A DNA stretch of 64,000 nucleotides from Aeribacillus composti. Its GTDB lineage: Bacteria > Bacillota > Bacilli > Bacillales > Aeribacillaceae. The stretch's first letter is position 1. Every line of letters begins with the position of its first letter. The notes under the pieces were generated by a model that was not told the origin of the DNA, searched no databases, and worked only from the letters and a program-made list of their open reading frames with translations. Location of the stretch: the NCBI RefSeq assembly GCF_007827555.1, contig NZ_VISS01000003.1, positions 114,221 through 178,220 of the forward strand. Reading direction: 5' to 3'. The position numbers and the translations under genes are program-made. Positions 17,775 to 27,236 of this stretch are shown piece by piece.

Positions 17775-19124
17775 TCAATGTTTGATTTGCTTTTTAAATC
17801 TCCACCATAAAATCAGGGCTCGAATGACTTGATCGATTACAATGGATAGCCATACTCCTGCTATTCCTAAATTTAATTGGATGCCCAATACATATACACC
17901 TACAATACGAATGACCCACATGCCGACCGCTGTACTGTACATGGGGCTTTTTGTATCTCCTGCTCCTTGCAAAGCTCCAGTCAACACCAATCCCATAGCT
18001 AATGCTGGTTGGGCAAAAGCATCAATTCTTAATGCCGTAGTAACCATCTCAATAGCCTGTTTATCTGTTGTAAACCAGGTAGCAAGCCAAGGAGAAAGAA
18101 AAAACAACAGAACACCTATAATAGACATAAATAACATGGCGATATAAGTCGTCAGCATTCCATATGTATAAGCCTCTTTTTCAAGCTTTGCCCCAATATG
18201 CTGCCCTACAAGTGTTGATGCTGCCGCAGCTAAGCCATATCCTAGCATATAGGAAAATGTTTCGATATTCCCGGCAATTGTATGAGCTGCATACGTTTCC
18301 GTTCCAATTCGAACAATTAATCCAAAGTAAAACACTTGCCCTAAACGCATAATTAAGCGTTCAATTGCTGCAGGAGCAGACAGCCTCAAAATAGGCAATG
18401 TGAATTTCTTTATATCCAAAGAAGATTTCTGAAATAAAGAAAATGATATAGACGATTTTTGAATGTAATAATAAAGAGCGATGGCTCCCAGCACTCTTAC
18501 AATGACTGTCGCCCAGGCTGCTCCTGCTAAGCCCAACCCGTGAAATCCCAATAAACCAAAAATGAAAAAGTAGTCCAAAACGATATGGATGATATTAATC
18601 CACCAGCTTACTTTCATCGGTGTTTTTGTATCGCCAGCAGCTCGTAAAATACTTCCAAAGATAAACATTAAAGAAATAAAAACAGACGGGACAGCTACAA
18701 TCCGAAAATAAACAGAGGCGTCTACTAAAACGCTTGGTTCTGCTCCCATAATACGAAGTAAAGGTTCTGTGAAAAATAAGGTGATAAAACCAAAAAATAA
18801 ACCTATAAAAAAAGAAAGAATGGTTGACTGCTTAGCAACGGCTTTTGCTTGGCCAATATTACCAGCACCGACATGACGTGCGATCAAAGAAGAAGCCCCT
18901 ACTCCAACTGCCATGAAAATGGCAATATATACGGCTAGAACAGCATTTGCCACGCCTACTGCTGTGACTTCGTTTAATCCTAATTTTGATACAAAAAGTG
19001 TGTCTACAAATCCTACCACTGTCTGCAAAATATTTTCGATCATGGCAGGAACAGCTAATGCTAGGATGATCTTTATTTTTTGTTTTGTTGATCGCTCCTG
19101 ACTGATACCCTCTGGAATCATCAA
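17775..19124 (-). CDS. MATE-family efflux transporter
   Basis: 449 aa, about 12 transmembrane helices in two homologous halves (MatE domains). The N-terminal half opens LALAVPAMIENILQTVVGFVDTLFVSKLG, split by the first helix, and contains the ASSLIARHVGAGN loop; the second half has STLVGQHIGAKLEKEAY. Such pumps export cationic drugs or metabolites using Na+ or H+. It follows a CsoR-type repressor by 14 bases and shares its promoter, so I infer that it is controlled by that repressor. That is an unusual partner, because CsoR proteins normally govern metal or formaldehyde genes. Confidence 0.93.
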   Translation of the reverse strand: MMIPEGISQERSTKQKIKIILALAVPAMIENILQTVVGFVDTLFVSKLGLNEVTAVGVANAVLAVYIAIFMAVGVGASSLIARHVGAGNIGQAKAVAKQSTILSFFIGLFFGFITLFFTEPLLRIMGAEPSVLVDASVYFRIVAVPSVFISLMFIFGSILRAAGDTKTPMKVSWWINIIHIVLDYFFIFGLLGFHGLGLAGAAWATVIVRVLGAIALYYYIQKSSISFSLFQKSSLDIKKFTLPILRLSAPAAIERLIMRLGQVFYFGLIVRIGTETYAAHTIAGNIETFSYMLGYGLAAAASTLVGQHIGAKLEKEAYTYGMLTTYIAMLFMSIIGVLLFFLSPWLATWFTTDKQAIEMVTTALRIDAFAQPALAMGLVLTGALQGAGDTKSPMYSTAVGMWVIRIVGVYVLGIQLNLGIAGVWLSIVIDQVIRALILWWRFKKQIKH

Positions 19125-19138
19125 AAAATTTAATCCCC

Positions 19139-19432
19139 TTATCGAATGAAATTCTCTAATGCTTTTTTTAAATCGTTTAATACTTGTTCCTCATTTCCTT
19201 GATGAACAGCATTTACTAGACAATTCTCCATATGATCAACAAAAATTACTTTTGCTGCATTATCTAACGCTTTCCTTACAGCCGCAATTTGCAGAAGAAT
19301 TTCAGGACAGTCTCTTCCTTCTATCGCCATTTCTTTAATGGAACGAACATGTCCCTCAATTCGTGCTAATCGATTAGTGACCTGCTTGCGATATTTATGT
19401 TCATGATTTTGATGATGGTGGTTTTGACACAT
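19139..19432 (-). CDS. CsoR/RcnR-family transcriptional repressor
   Basis: 97 aa, all-helical DUF156 protein. The ligand positions of CsoR are conserved: Cys42 in GRDCPEIL, His67 and Cys71 in VDHMENC. The N-terminus is His-rich (MCQNHHHQNHEH), a possible extra metal site. Basic residues in RKQVTNRLARIEGHVRSI lie on the DNA face. The Cys-His-Cys set fits Cu(I) sensing; other family members sense persulfide or formaldehyde. It is the first gene of an operon with a MATE pump, and its promoter carries a GC-rich palindrome. Confidence 0.93.
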   Translation of the reverse strand: MCQNHHHQNHEHKYRKQVTNRLARIEGHVRSIKEMAIEGRDCPEILLQIAAVRKALDNAAKVIFVDHMENCLVNAVHQGNEEQVLNDLKKALENFIR

Positions 19433-19456
19433 ATTTCATTCCTCCTTATTATAATA

Positions 19457-19477
19457 ATATCCCCCTAGGGGGGATAT
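19457..19477. promoter_or_regulatory. CsoR-type operator palindrome
   Basis: ATATCCCCC-TA-GGGGGGATAT, a near-perfect GC-rich inverted repeat in AT-rich surroundings, 25 bases upstream of the csoR-like start codon. The shape (A/T-rich flanks around a C-run and G-run) matches known CsoR/RcnR operators. It likely overlaps the promoter and gives autorepression. Confidence 0.75.
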
Positions 19478-19714
19478 GTCACTTTAAATTTTTTCACCTT
19501 TTCAAAATATAAATATGCTGTTCAATCATAGTTAACATAATAGTCACAAAAACACCTTTAGGCTACAAGTGGTTTCTTATTGATGTAAACTTCGTTGATA
19601 TTTACGTGCAACCAAGCACATCTTATATCTGCATAGAAAAAGCTGGATTTTAATATAGGGCGATATTGTGAGAGCAACTTTGTAAAGTATACAAGTCCTA
19701 TTATCACTCTTCAC

Positions 19715-19774
19715 AAAACATACTAAGATTAGTATGTTTTTTTGTCATAGAAAAACTCCCCTAGTGAAGGGGAG
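19715..19774 (-). terminator. Tandem hairpins after the lactate/glycolate permease
   Basis: The nearer hairpin is CTCCCC / GGGGAG (19756-19774), followed on the minus strand by TTTTT. A second follows at 19715-19745 (AAAACATACTA / TAGTATGTTTT) and is T-tailed in both directions. Together they should stop transcription from the permease. Confidence 0.7.
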
Positions 19775-19839
19775 CATATATTTTAAGAGAGCCTTTACTT
19801 TTTCTTAAAAAATTATTATATCCATTCTTTTTGTTAGGA

Positions 19840-21627
19840 TTATTGTTTTGCGCCAAATGATGACTTATTATGAGCGGGCCATGTTGCCCGTTTTTTATTT
19901 GTTGCAATGATGTAAACGGCGGCAACTGCGATCAAGACTGCAATCAAGGAACCGAGATTAAATATTCCCTTTTCGGAGTACCATGCAATCGAGTATCCAA
20001 TCGAACCAGCCATTAAAGCATAATACGTAAATGGGAGCAATGTTTTTCTAATAACTTCTCCTTCTTTTCCTACCAACCCGACTACTGCCGAAGCAGCGAC
20101 GACATTGTGTACACAAATCATATTCCCAGCCGCACCACCTACCGCCTGAAGGGCAACAATCCAAGTGGGATCAACACCAATTTGGGAACCTACATTATAT
20201 TGAAATAAAGAAAACATCATATTACTGACCGTGTTGCTGCCAGCTATAAAAGCGCCCAGTCCACCAATAAATGTGGAGAAAAAGGGCCAATAATTGCCCG
20301 CCAGCGCTGCTACTCCGTTCGCCAATTCAATTGGCATTTGATCATAACCTGCAGCACCGCCGCCTGAATTTAAAAACACTTGAACCATTGGAACGGTAAA
20401 AATTAGCGCGGTTGAAGCTGAGATCATCGTTTTCCCTGAATGCATCCAAGCACGTTTGTATGCGCTTCCATTCATACCGTGAATAAAAAAGGTAATCAGT
20501 GACGCAACAATAAAAATTGTTCCTGGTGAATAAAGCGGTTGAAAGCTAGCCGTAATATTTGTTCCAAACATATTCCGAATCTCAATCGTCCACGCTTGCA
20601 GCCATCCGCCGATCGGAAGCGATTTCAACCTGGTCGCCACTAAAAACAGGCCAACTAAAATATACGGAGTCCAAGCGCGAATCATGCTCATCTTGCCGTT
20701 CTTGTGTGCGATATCTTTAATCTCAATTTTTCCTATCCAATCCGGATCCCATTTAGACTTTTCTTCAAAATCCCATACTTCTTCTTGAGATGGCATTAAA
20801 AAACCTTTTTTCGCAGCGGCAATAACGATTGCTAATCCGACCAAGCCGCCAACCATGGAAGGAAATTCAGGGCCAAGGACATTGGCAACGATGAGATATG
20901 GTATCGTCATTGTAAAAGCCGCAAACAAGGCAAATTTCCAAACTTTAATTCCTTCAGAAAACGACTTGTTTTTTCCAAAAAATTTGGTCATTAGGGCTAC
21001 AACAAATAATGGAACAAGAGTGCCCGTTATCATATGAAGAATAGCAACTTTCGCTCCAATCAAAGTGACCAACGACAACAAGTTATCAGTAATCGTTGCA
21101 TCAGCGGATAATCCTGATTGTACGCCGACAAGAATCGGTGTGCCGACAGCACCGAATGAAACGGGTGTGCTTTGTATGACCATGCCCGCCACAACGGCTG
21201 CCATCGCTGGGAATCCCAATCCTACTAATAATGGAACAGCAACTGCAGCTGGTGTACCAAAGCCTGCGGATCCTTCAATAAACGAACCAAATAACCATGC
21301 GACAATAATTACTTGAATGCGCCGGTCTGGAGAAATATCGGTGAACCCTTGCCGGATTGTTTTAATTCCCCCACTTTCTTGCAAAGTATTTAAAAGCAAA
21401 ATGGCGCCAAAAATGATGTACAATAGTGTAGCAGCTACAACCAAACCATTTATGGAGGCAGCTATTACATTGGCTGCTGATACTTTCCAAACAAAGAGCG
21501 CAAGTATGACGGCCACAACATATGAAATCGGCATCGCTTTGCTAGCTGACCATCGAAACCCAACCAAGAAAATTCCGACGATTAAAATTGGAAGAAGCGA
21601 TAAAAAAGCCAACAATCCAGTACTCAC
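19840..21627 (-). CDS. L-lactate/glycolate permease (LctP family)
   Basis: 595 aa, about 13 membrane helices, full length for the LctP/GlcA family. Family segments include [42 protein letters not shown] (split here by the helix), [16 protein letters not shown] and [20 protein letters not shown] near the C-terminus. It imports a 2-hydroxy monocarboxylate with protons. It lies between an IclR regulator and glycolate-oxidation genes, so glycolate is as likely a substrate as lactate. The GTG start has GAGGGG ten bases upstream. Confidence 0.93.
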   Translation of the reverse strand: MSTGLLAFLSLLPILIVGIFLVGFRWSASKAMPISYVVAVILALFVWKVSAANVIAASINGLVVAATLLYIIFGAILLLNTLQESGGIKTIRQGFTDISPDRRIQVIIVAWLFGSFIEGSAGFGTPAAVAVPLLVGLGFPAMAAVVAGMVIQSTPVSFGAVGTPILVGVQSGLSADATITDNLLSLVTLIGAKVAILHMITGTLVPLFVVALMTKFFGKNKSFSEGIKVWKFALFAAFTMTIPYLIVANVLGPEFPSMVGGLVGLAIVIAAAKKGFLMPSQEEVWDFEEKSKWDPDWIGKIEIKDIAHKNGKMSMIRAWTPYILVGLFLVATRLKSLPIGGWLQAWTIEIRNMFGTNITASFQPLYSPGTIFIVASLITFFIHGMNGSAYKRAWMHSGKTMISASTALIFTVPMVQVFLNSGGGAAGYDQMPIELANGVAALAGNYWPFFSTFIGGLGAFIAGSNTVSNMMFSLFQYNVGSQIGVDPTWIVALQAVGGAAGNMICVHNVVAASAVVGLVGKEGEVIRKTLLPFTYYALMAGSIGYSIAWYSEKGIFNLGSLIAVLIAVAAVYIIATNKKRATWPAHNKSSFGAKQ

Positions 21628-21835
21628 AAGAGATTTTCCCCTCTCTTATTCAAAATGTAATTCACCCACATGAATGGAAAATTATTGTACACTCATTATA
21701 TCTTTTATTTTTTTAATTATCAATATTTTCTGAATTTTTTATCATTAACTAATTCCTTTGTTATGTAATAATCAAACCCTTGCCCTATTTGAAAAGTTGG
21801 AGCGAAATCCAATTCAAATAAGGCGAAGGTATTAC

Positions 21836-22594
21836 TCAAGCATAGTCAACAAAACCAAGCCGAGCAGAAATTTGCTTTCCTATTTCAATCATCCGCGGCT
21901 GAAGTTGTTTGAGCCTCTCATCTGTCATTCGAATGGTTGGTCCTGATACGCTCACGGCAGCAATGACCTTCCCCAAATGATCAAAAATTGGGGCGGCAAT
22001 ACAACGAATCCCATATTCGTTTTCTTCTAAATCTAGTGCATATCCTTGTTGTTTTACTCGAATGAGCTCTTTCAAAAATGCATCCTTATTCGTAATCGTA
22101 TTTTTCGTATGCATCGGCAACCCTTTTCTGTCAAGGATGTCTAAAACGACACTTGACGGCAAATTGGCGAGAATGGCCTTCCCTACAGAGGTGCAATGCA
22201 TTGGGGCACGCTTTCCGACTTTTGAATGCATGCGCAGCGTTTCATTTCCTTCCAATTTTTCAATATAAACGACTTCTCCTTGGTCATAAACAACCAGATG
22301 GATGACTTCGTTCGTCTCATTTTCTAATTTTTGCAGGAAAGGTTTTGCTTCTTTGCGAAGATCAATCGATTCTAATAGCTTCGAACTGATTTCCAAAAAT
22401 TTATACCCCAGTTTATATCGTCCTGTTTCGGAATCTTGTTCAATATAGCCGTACCGGGCAAGTGTAGATAAGATTCGATACACGGAGCTTTTGTTGATAT
22501 CTATCTGATTGGCAATCTCTGTGACGCCTAAACCTTCTTTTTTTAAGCTGACAAGTTGAATAATGTCCAACGCCCTGCTTACAGACTTGACCAT
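21836..22594 (-). CDS. IclR-family transcriptional regulator
   Basis: 252 aa from the ATG at 22594, which has GAAAGG six bases upstream. The N-terminal winged helix (VTEIANQIDINKSSVYRILSTLARYGYIEQ, split at the turn) and the C-terminal effector domain (MHCTSVGKAILANLP, EENEYGIRCIAAPIFD, AAVSVSGPTIRM) are intact. IclR proteins bind small acids such as glyoxylate, pyruvate or glycolate derivatives. It sits between the permease and malate synthase genes, so it is the best candidate to bind the shared palindrome in front of glcB and glcE. Confidence 0.92.
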   Translation of the reverse strand: MVKSVSRALDIIQLVSLKKEGLGVTEIANQIDINKSSVYRILSTLARYGYIEQDSETGRYKLGYKFLEISSKLLESIDLRKEAKPFLQKLENETNEVIHLVVYDQGEVVYIEKLEGNETLRMHSKVGKRAPMHCTSVGKAILANLPSSVVLDILDRKGLPMHTKNTITNKDAFLKELIRVKQQGYALDLEENEYGIRCIAAPIFDHLGKVIAAVSVSGPTIRMTDERLKQLQPRMIEIGKQISARLGFVDYA

Positions 22595-22631
22595 ATTGTC
22601 CCTTTCCACAGCCGTTCACCTTCTAAAATCT

Positions 22632-22663
22632 TGGCGGAATTTGCTAGAGTGCAAATTCCGCCA
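22632..22663. promoter_or_regulatory. Long perfect hairpin upstream of the IclR gene
   Basis: TGGCGGAATTTGC and GCAAATTCCGCCA are perfect 13-base complements around TAGAGT. There is no clean T-run on the minus strand. It could be the terminator of the ruined upstream gene or an autoregulatory operator for the IclR protein; its GGAATTT core resembles some IclR boxes. Confidence 0.5.
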
Positions 22664-22769
22664 TATAAATTTTCTTGATTCCCTTATATTATGACAGGAA
22701 GAACAAAAACTGCCAAGTTCTTTCTGTTCCATTATTCACTTTATCATTTGAATACTAAGATTGTTTCCT

Positions 22770-23395
22770 TCATAACGTGTTAACACGTTTTTTTGCAGCA
22801 ACAACGGTATTTTTTAATGTGCCGATTCCTTTCATTTCACATTCAATTACATCTCCTGCTTAAACAAAATCGGCTCCAACCGGACTTCCTGTTAAAAGGA
22901 CATCACCGGGTTTAAGTGTCATGACAGATGATAAATAGGAAATCATTTTCCGAATGGAAATAATCATCAATTCCGTTGAACTATCTTGTTTTTTAACACC
23001 GTTCAACTTTGCTTCAACATGAATGTGAAATGTATCAAATTCTGTTTCAATGACAGGGCCAAGGGGGGGAAATGTGTCAAACGATTTACCGATTGTCCAA
23101 TGGCCATCTTCATGGAAAACTGCGGCGCCGTTACGTCGTTGCCCACCGTGTACCCAAATACATAATTCAATGCTTCTGATTCCGGCACCATTTTCGTTTG
23201 TTTACCGATTACAATTGCCAGCTTAGATTCAAACTTTACCCTGTCTATTCCCTCTGGAATAACAATCTGTTCTTCAGGACAAATAACGGATTTTTATGAA
23301 CTTCCAGCGCCTTTTCCCGAAGGTTTTTCATACATTCAACTCCTTCATAATAAAACTTTTCATTCATAACCAAAGCCGCGCAACTAAAGATTTTG
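22770..23395 (-). pseudogene. Fumarylacetoacetate hydrolase-family protein, decayed
   Basis: Translating across breaks gives KIFSCAALVMNEKFYYEG, a frameshift near 23287, IDRVKFESKLAIVIGKQTK, then VPESEALNYVFGYTVGNDVT. More shifts lead to FDTFHIHVEAKLNGV and MIISIRKMISYLSSVMTLKP. An in-frame TAA follows GADFV and the end is GDVIECEMKGIGTLKNTV. These are the C-terminal catalytic-fold motifs of the FAH family (hydratases and decarboxylases of 2-oxo acids). At least three frameshifts and one nonsense codon are present. It lies within the glycolate gene set, downstream of malate synthase. Confidence 0.8.
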
Positions 23396-23432
23396 ATCGG
23401 TTTTTGTGCATGGAAGATGTAGCTTTTAAATA

Positions 23433-23459
23433 GAAGGCACCCTTTGGTAGGATGCCTTC
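23433..23459 (-). terminator. Hairpin after malate synthase G
   Basis: GAAGGCA / TGCCTTC with a 13-base loop, just past the stop codon. The T-tract on the minus strand is weak (TTCTATTT). Confidence 0.45.
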
Positions 23460-23470
23460 ATGATGAGAAG

Positions 23471-25654
23471 TTATTGTTTTACAGCATATTTTGCTTTTGC
23501 TTCAAGACGGCGGCGATGCAAAATCGGTTCTGTGTAGCCGTTAGGTTGATCATAACCTTTAAATACGAGGTCACACGCAGCTTGAAATGCGACGGAACGG
23601 TCATAATCTTTTGACATCGGGCGGTAGCCAGGTTCATTTTCATTTTGCTTGTCGACTATTTTCGCCATCCGCTTAAGTGTTTCAAGAACTTGTTCTTTCG
23701 TAACAATGCCGTGATGCAGCCAGTTTGCGATATGCTGGCTTGAAATCCGCAACGTTGCCCGGTCTTCCATCAAAGCAATATTATTAATATCCGGAACTTT
23801 TGAACAGCCGATTCCTAACTCCACCCAACGAACAACATATCCTAAAATTCCTTGTGCATTATTATCTAACTCTTCTTGTATTTCTTCAGGGGTCCAATTC
23901 GGGTTTTCTGCAACCGGAATTTGTAAAATTTCATCACGGAGATCTTCAATCGTTTCAGCCAATTTGTTTTGGACATCTGTTACATTTACTTGGTGATAAT
24001 GGAGAGCATGCAATGTAGCCGCTGTTGGTGATGGCACCCACGCAGTATTGCCGCCTGCTTTTAGATGGCCAATCTTTTGCTTGAGCATTTCCGCCATCAT
24101 GTCCGGCATTGCCCACATGCCTTTTCCAATTTGCGCACGGCCTTGGAAGCCGCTTTGTAAACCGATATAGACGTTTGAGCGTTCATAGGCTTGCAGCCAT
24201 TGAGATGTTTTCATATCATTTTTCCGAATCATCGGACCTGCTTCCATTGATGTATGGATTTCATCGCCAGTTCGGTCCAAAAACCCTGTGTTAATAAATA
24301 CAACACGATCTTTTACTTCCCGAATACAAGCTTTCAAATTCAAAGTTGTGCGCCGTTCCTCATCCATCACACCAATTTTCAGCGTATTCCGTTTTAATCC
24401 CAGCAAATCTTCGACGCAGTTAAATAGCAAGTTGGCAAACGCCACTTCCTCAGACCCGTGCATTTTAGGTTTTACAATGTAGATCGAACCTTTCCTGGAG
24501 TTTTCAAATTTGCCATTTCCTAAAAGGGAATGTTTAGCAATCAAACTTGTTACAACCGTATCCAATATTCCTTCTGGGATCTCTTCTCCCTCTCCAATGA
24601 GCACTGCACTATTTGTCATCAAATGCCCAACGTTACGAATGAGCATAAGTGAACGACCTGGGAGAGTGAACTTTTCTCCTGTTTTGGATGTGTATGTTCT
24701 GTCAGCATTAAGCGTACGTGTAATCGTTTTATCTTTTTTTGTAAAAGTAGCTGTCAAATCTCCTTTTATGAGGCCAAGCCAATTGCGATAAACAAGCACT
24801 TTGTCTTCCGCATCCACTGCCGCCACAGAATCTTCGCAATCCATAATCGTTGTAACAGCCGCTTCCAATAGAATATCTTTAATTCCCGCATCGTCATGTT
24901 TTCCAATTGGATGGCTTCGATCGATCTGGATTTCAATATGAAGACCGTTGTTCTTCAATAAAATGGCAGATGGTTTATCCGACTCTCCTCTGTAGCCTAC
25001 GAACTTTTCTCTTTCTTTAAGAGCGGTTGTCTTGCCATTCATTAAAGTGACAAGCAAATTCCCGTCTTCAACTGCGTATTGAACAGCGTCTCGGTGGAAA
25101 TGTTCTTGCAACGGCACTACTTCATCAAGGAAGTTTTTCGAAAAAGCAATGACTTTTTCCCCGCGAATCGGATTATACTCTCCTTTTCGTTCAGCCCCAT
25201 CTTCTTCGCTGATGACATCCGTTCCATAAAGAGCATCATAAAGGCTTCCCCATCGGGCATTGGCGGCGTTAAGAGCGTACCGTGCGTTATTAATCGGCAC
25301 TACTAACTGCGGCCCGGCTTGTAGAGCAATTTCGTCATCGACATTTTCTGTTGTAATCTTAAAGTCTCCCACTTCTTGTTCTAAATAGCCGATTTCCTGC
25401 AAAAATGATTTATAGGCTTCAAAGTTGAATTTGTTGCGATGTTTTTTGTGCCATTCGTTGATTTTTTGCTGGATTTCATCACGACGCTTAAGCAAATTTT
25501 TATTAATAGGTGTCAGTTCATAAACAAGGTTCTCAAACTGAAGCCAGAATTCATCTTTTTCCACACCGCTTCCCGGCAATGCTTCATTGTTGATAAAATC
25601 ATACAAATTTTCAGCTACTTGCAAATTGCCGACTTTTACATAGTTTGTTTTCAT
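23471..25654 (-). CDS. glcB: Malate synthase G
   Basis: 727 aa, full length for the G isoform. It condenses glyoxylate with acetyl-CoA to malate in the cytoplasm. Recognisable parts are the N-terminal [47 protein letters not shown] (split around the active-site Asp-Ser), the [13 protein letters not shown] segment, [38 protein letters not shown] and the C-terminal [17 protein letters not shown]. The ATG at 25654 has GGAGG ten bases upstream; a GTG at 25660 is too close to it. An inverted repeat shared with glcE lies 42 bases upstream. It removes the glyoxylate made by GlcDEF. Confidence 0.96.
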   Translation of the reverse strand: MKTNYVKVGNLQVAENLYDFINNEALPGSGVEKDEFWLQFENLVYELTPINKNLLKRRDEIQQKINEWHKKHRNKFNFEAYKSFLQEIGYLEQEVGDFKITTENVDDEIALQAGPQLVVPINNARYALNAANARWGSLYDALYGTDVISEEDGAERKGEYNPIRGEKVIAFSKNFLDEVVPLQEHFHRDAVQYAVEDGNLLVTLMNGKTTALKEREKFVGYRGESDKPSAILLKNNGLHIEIQIDRSHPIGKHDDAGIKDILLEAAVTTIMDCEDSVAAVDAEDKVLVYRNWLGLIKGDLTATFTKKDKTITRTLNADRTYTSKTGEKFTLPGRSLMLIRNVGHLMTNSAVLIGEGEEIPEGILDTVVTSLIAKHSLLGNGKFENSRKGSIYIVKPKMHGSEEVAFANLLFNCVEDLLGLKRNTLKIGVMDEERRTTLNLKACIREVKDRVVFINTGFLDRTGDEIHTSMEAGPMIRKNDMKTSQWLQAYERSNVYIGLQSGFQGRAQIGKGMWAMPDMMAEMLKQKIGHLKAGGNTAWVPSPTAATLHALHYHQVNVTDVQNKLAETIEDLRDEILQIPVAENPNWTPEEIQEELDNNAQGILGYVVRWVELGIGCSKVPDINNIALMEDRATLRISSQHIANWLHHGIVTKEQVLETLKRMAKIVDKQNENEPGYRPMSKDYDRSVAFQAACDLVFKGYDQPNGYTEPILHRRRLEAKAKYAVKQ

Positions 25655-25695
25655 GGGCACAACTCCTCCTTTAAATGTTATAATTTTTGTTTGTT

Positions 25696-25718
25696 ATTAC
25701 GAAACACTGTTTCGTAAT
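25696..25718. promoter_or_regulatory. Palindromic operator upstream of glcB
   Basis: A perfect inverted repeat ATTACGAAAC-ACT-GTTTCGTAAT. Its GAAACAC(T/C)GTTTC core recurs upstream of glcE (29951-29963) and I did not notice it elsewhere in the window. It probably binds the local IclR-type regulator. Confidence 0.7.
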
Positions 25719-25778
25719 TGTTTAAAAAAGGATAACATGATGATGGAATCATTTCAATAATTTTCTTAAAATTCTTTT

Positions 25779-27236
25779 TTATGATGCTGTAACAGATTTC
25801 CCCTCTTTTTTCACTTCCAAACAACGTCCCGGAGTTGGGAAGAGCTTCCCGGCATTTAATAAATTTTTCGGATTAAATACTTCCCGAATATCCGTTTGCG
25901 CCGCTATTTCTTCGTCGCTAAAAATGAAGCGCATCTCTTCTCTTTTCTCGATCCCTACTCCATGTTCACCTGTAATCGATCCGCCGGCATCTGCACATGC
26001 TTGCAAACAGGCGCTGCCAGCTTTTAAAGCCTTTTCTGTTTCGCCCGGTTTTCTGGCATCAAAAAGTACAAGCGGGTGCAGATTGCCATCGCCAGCATGA
26101 AAGATATTTGCGATGCGCAGACCATACTCTCGACTGATTTCGTGAATTCTGTTTAACACTTCGGGTAATTTGCTGCGGGGAATCACACCATCCTGAACTA
26201 AATAATCAGGAGAGATCGCCCCCATTGCGCCAAATCCAGTTTTGCGGTTTGCCCACCATCTAGCTCTTTCCTCTTCACTTTGTGCCACTTTTACTTCTCG
26301 AACATGATTTCTCTTGCAAACTTCTAAAATTTGATGGATTTGCTCGTCTATACCTGCGGATATTCCATCCACTTCAATGAGCAAAAGCGCTTCAATGTCT
26401 TTTGGATGGCCGACAGGAAACGCTGCCGCTTCAACCGCTTCTATTGCTATTTGATCCATCATTTCAAGGGCTGCTGGTACAATTCCGGCAGAAATAATGT
26501 CCGATACGGCTTGACTGCCATCCGCAACGTTGTCAAAATAAGCGAGCACCGTTTGCTTTGCTTCCGGGTTTTTTAAAATACGAACCGTTATTTTCGTCAC
26601 AATTCCTAAAGTTCCTTCTGATCCTGTTAAAAGTCCTAATAAATCATAGCCCGGTGCATCAGGTATTCCATCCTTGCCTATTTCAATGACTTCGCCATTT
26701 GGCAATACCACTTCAAGCCCTAAAATGTGATTTGTCGTCACACCATATTTTAGACAGTGTGCACCGCCCGCATTTTCACCGACATTTCCGCCGATGGTGC
26801 AGCAATATTGGCTTGATGGATCAGGCGCATAATAATATCCTTTGTCCGAAATGGAGTTCGTCAGTTTTAAGTTGACAAATCCAGGTTCCACTACTGCACG
26901 CCTGTTTTCAAAATCAACGCTTATAAGGCGTTTCATTTTTACAAGACTAATGATTACTTCCCCATTCAACGGGATCGCCCCGCCGCTGAGACCAGTTCCG
27001 GCGCCGCGGGCAAGGAACGGCAAATCATGTTCGTGGCAATATTTCACAATTTTTGCGACTTCTTCTGTATTATTCGGGAAAACGACTGCCCTCGGCAAAT
27101 GACGATAAATGGTAAAGCCATCGCAATCATAAGCTAATAAATCTTCTTTTTTATACAAGATGGAACGGTTTCCTTCAACAATGTTTGCAAGGTTTTTTAT
27201 ATGTTTGTCATTTGTTCTTATCCCTTTTAGAGACAT
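25779..27236 (-). CDS. glcD: Glycolate oxidase, FAD-binding subunit GlcD
   Basis: 485 aa from the ATG at 27236, whose AAAGGAGG site lies in the end of glcF; the genes overlap by ten bases. The FAD_binding_4 domain has LPFLARGAGTGLSGGAIP and YYAPDPSSQYCCTIGGNVGENAGG (split); the C-terminal FAD_oxidase_C domain contains IFHAGDGNLHPLVLFD and GSITGEHGVGIEKREEM. Glycolate is oxidised to glyoxylate, with electrons passed via GlcE and GlcF to the membrane. It is the third gene of the glcE-glcF-glcD run. Confidence 0.95.
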   Translation of the reverse strand: MSLKGIRTNDKHIKNLANIVEGNRSILYKKEDLLAYDCDGFTIYRHLPRAVVFPNNTEEVAKIVKYCHEHDLPFLARGAGTGLSGGAIPLNGEVIISLVKMKRLISVDFENRRAVVEPGFVNLKLTNSISDKGYYYAPDPSSQYCCTIGGNVGENAGGAHCLKYGVTTNHILGLEVVLPNGEVIEIGKDGIPDAPGYDLLGLLTGSEGTLGIVTKITVRILKNPEAKQTVLAYFDNVADGSQAVSDIISAGIVPAALEMMDQIAIEAVEAAAFPVGHPKDIEALLLIEVDGISAGIDEQIHQILEVCKRNHVREVKVAQSEEERARWWANRKTGFGAMGAISPDYLVQDGVIPRSKLPEVLNRIHEISREYGLRIANIFHAGDGNLHPLVLFDARKPGETEKALKAGSACLQACADAGGSITGEHGVGIEKREEMRFIFSDEEIAAQTDIREVFNPKNLLNAGKLFPTPGRCLEVKKEGKSVTAS

